From Trichaptum fuscoviolaceum (taxonomy: Eukaryota; Basidiomycota; Agaricomycetes; Hymenochaetales; Trichaptaceae): a DNA stretch of 64,000 nucleotides. Positions 54,886-64,000 of this stretch are shown here, piece by piece. Each line of letters starts with the position of its first letter. The first letter of the stretch is position 1. Below the pieces are notes generated by a model. That model saw only the letters and a list, made by a program, of their open reading frames with translations, ran no database searches and had not been told where the DNA came from. Made by a program: the position numbers and the translations under genes. Location of the stretch: the NCBI GenBank assembly GCA_910574455.1, contig CAJSYZ010000007.1, positions 248,001-312,000 on the forward strand, in the 5' to 3' direction.

Positions 54886-56453
54886 TCTACCGACTACAAG
54901 GATTAGAGCTGTGTGTAAGAGTAGCATCTGTCATCAGCGATGAATAAACACTCTGAAATGTGCTGGACATGATAATAGCAACACGGACTTGAATGAAATG
55001 TAAATCAATAAGTTGAGGCCAATTGGTACTCATTACTGAGCTTCCGGGGCCTGAACTTCTTCACGGCAGGATTTGGATGGATGGCTGCTATTGAGGTATG
55101 TGCTCTCACCATCATGTTCCCCGAGCTTCGATCGAGGTAGCCTCCAGAGTGGAAGTCATGGAGTCTCGAAGCAAGCACAGCCTGCCGGTGCTGTAGCTTC
55201 AAATGTGTAAATTGGACGCATGCAACGTTCATGACTGATTCAGCTGTTTCAAGTCAATTTTATTCTAGTAATACTATAGTATACACTATCGGTGTTCTAA
55301 AACAGATACTCGGCAACATCTAGCCTGAAAATATGATAATAAGACCTATAAAGCAAAGATATCTGGAGAGAAGAAAGTAATGAACTCTATCAATTTTTAC
55401 GTTAAGGCTTACACTGGCACTGGCATATAGTATTTCTAGACAGTTTCATTGTGTACGCTGTTCACGCAGTATCCTAGTATGTGACTTCTATCAATTATAC
55501 CACACACTCCGAGTCCCGGAACATTCCATCACCGTCCTGGTGGAAATTCTTTCCCTCTACAACTGGATCTGGATCTAGCGCGGGTTCTGGTCGTCGGCTA
55601 CGCATGCAGCTCGCATCAATGTTGACCCGGGAAGGACTGCATCATCGCACGATGACGCTCTACGGTACCCGCCATTGTTTGCCCTGCCATGGATGGAAGG
55701 AAACTTCAGACCACAACAGCTGTGTGTGTTCCGCCCAAGTGCCACGCGTACGCATTCGTCGACTCGGACGGTAGCTACTCCTAAGCACCGGATCACCATC
55801 TGACGTGCATAAACTTGTGCATGATTACAATTATGATGAACACGACATGGTAAAGAGGGGCGCAGGTGATAGGTATTCTGGAACAGGAAAAGAGGAGACG
55901 GGAGTGACGTTGGATGTAAGAGCCGAGCCTCAGGAGCAAGAGGGCGAACCCGAGGAAGAAGAGGAGGTCGAGACAGATGAGCCACACTTTTGGTCGATTT
56001 CGACCCTGCTTACCCTCCACATGAGCATCTGCATGGAAGGGCACGAATGGCTTCCCCGAGGAGAAGCATAGGAAGTTGTGGGCTTTCTAGGACTTAAGGT
56101 TCTCACGAAGATAGACGTTTGCTTTCTGTGTTTTCTTTAAGATCCCGTGTAAATTGTCATATCTATTGCTCAGAACCCGAGAGTTGATGATTCCGTATTG
56201 TACACAGGTAAGCTGGGCACTTGTTCAAAATTAAATGTAAGGGGTCGAATGATGGATCGGAAACTCAAGGAAATGGAGCGTCAGACGAAATACTTCCAGT
56301 GTGCATTAGGACATCTGGGATGATCTCGTCCAAAATGCTTTTGAGAGTAAGCCATGTTATAGATTCAATTTTCGTTACCAACAACAGGTGCCAAAGCCAT
56401 TCTACTGCAATGTTGTCAAGCCGCAAACACATTATGTTATCTAATCCTTTTAG
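54886..56453. other. Intergenic between convergent F-box genes
   Basis: About 1.6 kb without a supported gene. Two overlapping CACTGGCA near 55411. Both F-box genes end towards it. Confidence 0.6.
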
Positions 56454-58076
56454 TCAAGAAACTGGTTTCAAATCAACTAGCACTCCTGCACGTCGCAATG
56501 TCAAAATTGCATTCTCCTCCTCCTTGTGTTGCTTCTCTTGCCTACTGGGGTCACCGGGTCGAAAGTAGTTCAGAGTAACGCGGAAATTCCTGAGAATTTC
56601 GGAAAGTCTGGCGTAGAAATTGTCCCCTAAAACAGAACAGCCTCGCAAATCCAAGTCTGTGAGGTTTGGGTACTGGTCGCAGAGGTTGTGATGGATACGA
56701 TTATCCGATCGAGATGCTTGAAGATTCAAGCCATCTTGTTTATAAACTGGTTTGACCCTTAAATTCCTGATTGTACTTGGTAACGGACACATAATGTCGT
56801 CAAAGAAAAAGTCCTCTGGCGGAAAATGCCTCTTCATGACCAGCGTGAAGAATGTGAGCACTGGGTAGCGCTCTCGCATATTCTCGGTCAAATCAGAGTA
56901 CTGTCCATACGTACTTGCTTGCAAAGAAAGGTTCTTTAGGCCTGGACACAGGATGGCTTTGAGAAAAATCGCAGTAGGCCCGAACTCGTTATCCTGAAAC
57001 TTTATGTTGAGGTGTTCAAGGCAGGATAACATTATTTCCGGAACTTCTTCATGTGGGCCGGAAGAAGGATAATGGTCGAAATCCAGCTCCAGGGAGTGTA
57101 AGTTACTGGCTGTGTTCAAGAATGCCGCAGTTTTCTTCAGCATTTTTGAGTCGTGAGACATATGAAGCTTCAGTGAGCAAGTATGCAAGGTTTGGGTAGC
57201 CATGGAGGACGGAGGGGAATATTTCTGCATATCCCAATGCAGGTTCTCGAGCTGTGGAAATTCCCATTTCTTGAAGAAATCGTTCTCCTCATCTCGAACT
57301 TGAAGGTCACGGATAGATTTAAGGTTGACGCGGGGGAAATGCTCGAGAATGAAACTTGCTGACTTGCTGGTTGAGATCGACAATTCTTTCCATCTTTGGT
57401 CATGTTTGAATATCACTGAAAGTCTCGATAACAAAGACTCGGGGCGCAATGACTTTCCTCTCGTGTTAAAAAACTCGGCGTAACGATTGGCATTTATATC
57501 CACTGTAAGATTAAAGGCAGCACTCCGGTTTACGACTGTGTTGAGTAGTTTCAAAGGTATATCGAGGGAAAGAGGTATTGATGCCCATAGAGATGGTGAA
57601 CCCAGAATAACGTTACGAAATTTCGAGGAAATATGCGAGTATCTGATGAGCGAGAGTGGCTTCGAGCAGTTCCTTACGTCATACGCATCCTTCACGATGT
57701 GATGGATGATTTCATTCGGAAGGCTTTCGACCGTGAGGTGCGGGATACGATTCAGCCTACGGGTAGTGGAAGTATGAGTTCTGTACGTTGAGACCAGTTT
57801 GGACGTGAAGGATTGCAGGACTTCAGCAAATTCTCCCATTTGTCTGATGCCAAGCCTTGCGACGGTGGGGTTCTTGCTCCTTACATCGGCGGTAACACTG
57901 CGTAGAATATTGATGGCTTAGGACGGCGAGGAAACATATAACGAAACCGTCACATACCACTGGACGGCATCCCACAGATCCTCAGCACTGATACAACCGT
58001 TCGTCTCGTCCAGCTTGTCGACTACGCGGCGCAAGAGGTCGATAGTCTCTCGAGTTTCGTGAAAGCAGAGGGTCAT
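56454..58076 (-). CDS. F-box protein, paralogue 2 (520 aa)
   Basis: Exon 1 58076-57958 (119 nt, same as paralogue 1), 60-bp intron (GTATGT..TACGCAG), exon 2 57897-56454. It starts MTLCFHETRETIDLLRRVVD. The F-box IPHLTVESLPNEIIHHIVKD is followed by Leu-rich repeats (NLHSLELDFDHYPS, CLEHLNIKFQD, GLKNLSLQ, NLTDLDLRGC). Presumed SCF substrate receptor. It lies tail to tail with paralogue 1, an inverted duplication that has since diverged. Confidence 0.87.
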
Positions 58077-60113
58077 TTCACGACTTGCTATTGAAGATGT
58101 TTCAAAAAGAGGATTGTATGAAACGATCCTTAGAACGCACTGCGTCTTTATCTTTGTTCCAGAGTGGTTGTGGCTCAACTTCAAGTTGAAGGTCATGGGG
58201 CGTGCCGGCGACCCAGCCTGAGCGCGCGTGTCACACACTGACTCACTGCGCGCAGCATAATTCGCTGGCAGTACCTCATCTTGGAAGCCACCAACTCGTA
58301 ATGGACGTGCAGGCGTCAATGTACTCCGAAGGGTGAATAGGTTGGGAGAATGCCGCACAGGCAGCACGACATGCAAAGGCTTGATGCTTATCTTCGAACC
58401 TCACCGCGATTTGGACAAGCAGGTACGCCAGAACGTGTTTTGCATCCAAGTCCAGTCTGAAAGACCTTGTATAGCGAAGCAAAAGACAGTCCTCGATGAG
58501 CTCCACCAGGTTCTGCGTAACCAAACCACCATCATCTGGATACATTCATCCTCAACAATGGCCTTCCAGAACTTCGACCTGCACTCAGCCTCTCCTCTCA
58601 ATCAGTACGGGTGCTATTGTCTTCGATTAAAGCTGAGGAACCTTTAGACACCGATGGCGGGGAGGACTCGGATGCAAATGCAATGGAGGGAGCTTCCAGC
58701 GAGTAGTGCGACTTCGGGCAGGAAAGGCAGATTAGGAAATGGATTTGGAGGAAAGACTTCGTTCGTCTGTGTATTCTTCGAACTAGATGACTTACTGATA
58801 TTTAACGAATTACATCAGTTGCGAGATTAACTCAGGATACTAAGGGAATTGTCTTACAAAGACTGGACATCGCGAATCAATCTGCTACTGTACATGGAGT
58901 GACTGCGGTTTTCTTCATCGGGCCATCGTACACCATTGCACCAACTTCTGAAGCTCATGAGGTAGAAGCAGAGACTCTGATAAAGTAGAGGACAGTAACG
59001 ATCTTCAAGGCGGGTACAGACACTATCGTTTCTCACCGGCCATCAATTTCTAAGACATGCTCGTTGGACTCTCCTCTCGTCTCGCCATCTCGTCAACTCC
59101 CTTAGCCACATGCGGCTCGGGTTCTGCATTAACAGCATGTCGGTCTGCTGGCGCAGAGCACGGACAGCCTACGACTGGACTGCGCACTGGATTCTTATTT
59201 ATCCCCGGAGCACACGCACCGCACCACGATCATCTTCTTTCGCTCTAACCACCCTGGCTCACGAACGCAAGATGGCGTTTCTCACGAATATACTTTCAAG
59301 CGCTTTCGAACAAGGATAGGAAAGAAGAGAGGAGGATTGATTAGAGGGAAGGTGTGTATCGTGTATCGTGTGCCGGGTGAATCTGGAGGAACCGGGAGTA
59401 TACTCTCTGTCCATACTTCGTACAAGCAGAGGACAGCGCATGAGTAATCACTTGATTGCCATGATCTTGTTAAGGTGCGTATCTCTTCTATGTCATAGCT
59501 TCTTGTCGTACTGACTGAATACATCAATACACACTGCTTAGCTCGTCATTTGCACTAAGCATTATCTAGCACGACCGTGACATCAGCATTGATAACTCGT
59601 ATGACCTGTCTTTCATTTGCTAATCTTACAACACATATAACTTAATAACGGCTCGTTGACGAGATGTATTTGATACGACTTTCTCGATTTCTACGCGTTT
59701 GTATATTGCCCTTGCATATATATTGCTCCGGTACCTAGCAGGGCCCATATGTGAGAGCTTTCCCAAGCATTGGCCAACGGCCCAGTGAAGACCGCGAAAT
59801 GCTTCCGCAAAGGTGTTTTGACAATATGCAAAACTAAGACTCAAACCTGGCATCCTGTATCTTCACAGAGGTGGAATAGAACAAATCTTGGCGCTGGATG
59901 AGAGAGAGAGAGAAATGTGGAAGCTCGGGAGTTCAGCAGACTATATGCGGTTGACAATGTCGAGGGTGTGACTCTTCGGGCCTTTGCCACAGTCACGGCA
60001 ACGCACACCTCGCCCTCTCCATCTCCGTGCCACACTTCACTTGCTCTCCTACCACAACCACGACCTCCTATAGTCTTCATTGTCTTGCTTCCCCTCCTAG
60101 CTACTCGCCATTG
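58077..60113. other. Intergenic upstream regions
   Basis: About 2 kb between divergent F-box and RING genes. CTTCAAGTTG at 58178. A - strand frame at 58276-58600 looks weakly protein-like (LVELIEDCLLLRYTRSF) but has no match I know and no clear start. Confidence 0.5.
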
Positions 60114-63100
60114 ATGTCGACGGACGCACTCCCGCGCCCGTCCTCGAGCACCACACCCGACGTAGACTTGATAGGCGTGCCGGTGCCGATTCCGATCTCG
60201 AGAGAGCGCAGCCTGGACAGGGAGAGCTCGAGCTCGAGCGACATCTCGGAGGCAAGCGTGGGATCGCTCAAGCGTGCGGCGGACGACGAGCACGAGCTGG
60301 GCGGCGGGCGCAAGAAGATGCGCGAGGGCGCCTCGGGTAGCCGTGATCGCGAGCGCGAACGTGTGGAGATGGAGTTCGACGATGGCGGTCGTATGCATTC
60401 GTTGGAGGACGATTTGGAGATATACCACAGTATAACTGGGAATGGGAAGCGGAAGGAGAGAGAATGTGTGGAATTTGCGACAAGTGGCAATGCGAAGGGG
60501 GGCATCGAGGAGCTCCCGCCTGCAGTCGATGGCCAAGCACTAGCGGAGGACCTCGCTGAAGAACTTCAATGCGGGTGCTGCGCCGAGCTTGTCTACAAGC
60601 CTGTCGTCGTTATGCCTTGCGAGCATTTCTTCTGCGGGAGGTACGTATGCTCTCCTACCGCCAATGACTTGAAGCTGAGGAATGACGTATCTCCTATCGA
60701 ATAGCTGCTGTCAATTGTGGATTCAGGTCAGTGATAATGCGTTGCATATGCGCCTGTATCTGCAGACACTGATAGTCTCTTTCATGTTTTCGCAGAATGG
60801 AGGCACGAATTGCCCTGCGTGCCGTGGCCCGTCGACGAGTGTCAACCCATCTCGACATATCCAGGCGATGGTCGATGTCTTACTCCGTGCTGCACCTCAC
60901 AAACAACGTGCGATGCGAGAACGCCAGCAAGCAGATGAAATATACCCGTCTTTGAAGACCTTCCGAGTGAGCTTCCCATTTCTTACATGCTTATAGTATT
61001 TCGCCCTTTCTGCATGTTCTGGAATTGGATTGGGCGGAGTCGACGAGCTGGCCATTACACAACCTCTGCTCCGCTGTGGTGCAAGAAACAGAGTCAAAGC
61101 TGATGCGTATCTCATCATGTTTTATCTCCACTTTCAGGGCTTCTGTGCCAATAGCCGATCTTCTGAGCTAACCGATGCACTTACCCCTACAGATCCCTCC
61201 ACCTCGAACCCCTTCTCCTGCGCCTTCGATTCCTCCTTCGACTGAGTTTGTACGACCTTGTCCTCATTGCTCCGGCCAGAATCCACATGGATGGAGCTGC
61301 CCGCGCCCTGTCACAGAGGGTACATGGCGTATTGACGATGGGGCACCCCCGGGCCACGGATTCTGTGCGAATTGGTTTGTCCTTCCACCCTCATCAAAGC
61401 TCTCCGCTTATAATTCATCACGCAGCGAAACACTACTCGCTCTCACCGCTCCCTCTACAACACGTTGCGACTTCTGCCTTTCAGCATTTTGCGGAATACA
61501 AGTGCCAGGGCGGTGCCATGCTATCCCGCTTTCTTCTCAGCATCCGCACGGATTTAGTGACGTTGGAGACCTTATCCAGAGCGCTGAGATTTACGACGCG
61601 TTTGACGGCAATACTGTTGAAGTGGAGATGATGCTTGAGTACATGACGAGTCACGAGCTGACCCCAAGAGCAGTGTACAGGCAGGTGTGTTGCTCAAATT
61701 CCTCTTAACGCGTAGCGTAAATGCTTATGAGCACCTGCTATGGTATTTCAGATCATTGCATTCTACCAATCAAGGCCTACGAAATTCGCTCCTTTGATCG
61801 AGATGGACTTGTTTACGGATATTCATGGCGTGCCCGCACCTCCGTACTATCCGCCACGATCCAACTCTCGCGCCAGTGCCTCCTCATCGTCCTCATCCGT
61901 GAACAATGATACCACCGCGAACGTACATTCACCTCCCGCACCCGATGCGAATCGGAGCAGAATCTGTCGAGCGTGTGCTGGAGAGGTCTTGATCTATAGC
62001 ATCAAGAGTTGGTGGATCCGCGAGCGCAGAGACGCGGTGAAGAAAGGAAAGATGCGTGAGCGGAAGGACTGCGAGCATGGGCGGACTTGTGGTGATATCA
62101 ATGACCCCACACACGGAAAGGAATGTGAGTCTGAATTTTCGTCGCCTTTCTATTAATTAAAATTTTGGGATATTAATACTGAAGTACGACATTGGTACAG
62201 TTAATCATATCATTATCCCCATGGAAGAGGAAGAACTTTTCAGAAATCCTTCTCCGGCTGCTTCATCAGCATCATCTTCATCACACGGCGGCTCCTCGTC
62301 TTCAACGCCAGTGAATAACTCGATCTCAGGCGGCTCTAGCTCTTCCTCGTCAGCTGGTTCGGTGCCGAACTCGCATTCATCACCATCGTCTTCTGGATCA
62401 TCGCCGCGAAGAGCGGCAGGCGCATCGAATGGCCCTCCCGCCAGTCTCCCAGGGCTTGCTGAGCTTGGCATTCCTCTCCCGATCCCGCCCTTCGGTGCCG
62501 GGGCGGGTGCGGGATCGTTGCCCCATTTCTTGTTCAACCGTAACGGAGCAGCTGGAAGCCCGGACGGGTTGCAAAGTTTGCATGCTTTCTTGGGTGAACG
62601 ATTTATGCGAACAGGCTTACAGCAACAGCAGCAACAAGTTCAGCAGCATACGAGCCAGGAGACTACCCTGCCTACACCGGGCTCGTCGCAGTCGCAGAAC
62701 AGTGTCGAAGCGGTGCTTGCGCAGGTTAGTGGGTACGAGAGCGATGGTAGCACTGGCAGCCACTTCCCGTCCCAGTCGGCCAGTCAAGGGCCAAGTCATA
62801 GTCATCTCCGGGACGAGCCGCAGCGGTATCATATAGACGGTGGACCATTGAGCCACGTCTCTCCGGAGGCCTGTGCGTCGGACTCTCGTCTGGTAGACGT
62901 TATGGAGAGACAGAGAGACCGCGAACGCGAGCGCGAGTTCGAGGCGCGGTACGTCGCGTCGTTCGCACAGGCGCTCCTGAGCACAGAGGAGGCGGAGGCG
63001 GACCTGCGGAGCATCCGCACCGCACAGGCACTCGCGCAGTCGAGCCTGGGCATGGGCATGGACTTGGGCTCGATGGAGTCGATGGAGAACATGGGCGCGG

Positions 63101-63237
63101 GGGCGGGGTGGGGAGCTGTTTCGCCGATGGCGTATGAGCAGATGTCGCTGCAGCCGCGGGCCATGGACGGCGTGTTGGGCGCATCTTCTCCCTCAGGCCC
63201 CTCGCAGGTGCATAGCTACCCGTCGTCGCAGTTTTGA
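60114..63237 (+). CDS. CHFR-like RING E3 ubiquitin ligase with PBZ-type zinc finger
   Basis: Exons 60114-60640, 60705-60726, 60796-60966, 61193-61684, 61752-62124, 62202-63237. An acidic/Ser-rich N-terminus lacks the FHA domain of animal CHFR. The C3HC4 RING is split by two introns (CGCCAELVYKP, PCEHFFCG, SCCQLWIQ, NCPACRGP). A Cys-rich region follows (CPHCSGQNPHGWSC; CDFCLSAFCGI). Then comes CEHGRTCGDINDPTHGKE, joined across the last intron to FNH, a C-x5-C-x7-H-x5-H finger like the PAR-binding zinc finger that ends human CHFR. After it the Ser/Gln-rich tail (MEEEELFRN.. to 63237) is one base out of frame at CCC 62218-62220. Likely a mitotic or stress checkpoint ubiquitin ligase. Confidence 0.8.
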
Positions 63238-64000
63238 GCCGATTAGGACCTGCCATTCACGACGCTTCGGCATGGATGGACTTTACTTGTCCGAGTCCAC
63301 ATAGACGGAATTATCTCAACTGACTCCTTCACTCTATCATTGTGTTACACTTTCTCGATTACCCGCTTCTCTATTTACTTTTCTCTGTCCTTTCCATATC
63401 GACTAATTAATCACATTCGCCAAGCCGCCACCAGTTGCTCATTCTTGTACACCAGTCATGACGTAGTGGCCCGTTTTCCCTTGACCTTCTTCCCGCCTCG
63501 ATTGCATCTAGGAATTCCCTTACGACTGTGCTTCTCGATTTATCTTGTACCATATGTACCTACCGTAACCCCAAACTCATTTTTTCCTTTGTTTTCTTCA
63601 GCGAAATTATCATTCATCCGGTTTTTTTTTCTTTTCACTGCTGCTGCTGCTGTGCCCACTGTCAACACTGTAAGATAGATCTACACGATATACATTTCTT
63701 TTCTACTGGGTAATATGAAATGACTGGAGAGACTAAAGGGGAATTTAGAGGTCAATAAGATCCAAAGGAGTTTTAGCGTTTTTTTTTTTCTCTAGATAGT
63801 GTAGGTGGGCGGGGGCATAGTAGAGGGTATTACAGGTATCAGCACAAAAAGACGAATGAGATAAATCAAGCAGCGGGTACGGGCCTCCGGGATAATACGA
63901 TGTACGAAAAATGTGAACGAAGAAAAAAGATCCAAAAGAGAGCCAAAACGGTAGGTAGGGTCATATGTCGGGAAAGAAAGGACGGCGGTAGATATCGAAA
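63238..64000. other. 3' flank of the RING gene
   Basis: Untranslated or intergenic sequence, T-rich to about 63700 and A/G-rich after. No gene seen. Confidence 0.6.

Noticed and set aside
55575..55985. 136-codon - strand frame between the F-box genes
   Set aside because: No recognisable composition or motif, and overlaps an equally long + strand frame.
58276..58601. Short - strand gene upstream of F-box paralogue 2
   Set aside because: Weakly protein-like but without a start, splice partners or any family I know; left as intergenic.
59841..60536. 231-codon - strand frame over the RING gene
   Set aside because: It is antisense to a well-supported exon, with Arg/Ala-rich composition typical of a shadow frame.

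Overview
The window is nuclear DNA of a mushroom-forming basidiomycete (Agaricomycete type). The evidence is short 50-70 bp introns with GTRNGT donors, paired F-box genes of the agaric type, a Plavaka-like DNA transposase, a basidiomycete-type trypsin-fold gene, and Ty3/gypsy chromoviruses. I see no rRNA, tRNA or CRISPR array.

1-18,933 is a stack of nested LTR retrotransposons. Element B (- strand, complete, 818-bp LTRs, target duplication GTTGC) sits inside gag of element A (+ strand). A sits inside pol of element C (- strand). C sits inside the gag region of element D (- strand), of which only the 5' part is in the window. A fifth element, E (19,240-30,217, - strand), is complete, with 549-bp LTRs and target duplication AAAGA. 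It lies 306 bp beyond the D LTR. Wherever the parts are present, these elements share two devices. One is an 11-nt self-priming match between the LTR transcript start and a primer site 2-3 nt inside the LTR. The other is a -1 slippery heptamer directly before the gag stop.

Element E, and its relative D, are the most unusual objects here. E is about 11 kb. Before gag it has two extra reading frames; the second is Met-less and carries a degenerate second copy of the integrase zinc-binding module. After pol it has four tandem, nearly abutting reading frames.

30,218-50,520 is accessory host DNA. It holds a divergent pair, a DUF6532-like gene with an array of phase-0 mini-exons and a Plavaka-type transposase; an unknown two-exon gene; a trypsin-fold protease-like gene; a decayed BCS1-like AAA ATPase; and a 3'-5' exonuclease gene. 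Short motifs such as TGCCAGTG and CTTCAAGTTG are strongly repeated here. 50,521-64,000 holds two F-box paralogues pointing tail to tail and a CHFR-like RING ubiquitin ligase with a PAR-binding-type zinc finger.

Six genes are each broken by a single missing base in a homopolymer. This points to systematic sequencing or assembly errors rather than pseudogenes.
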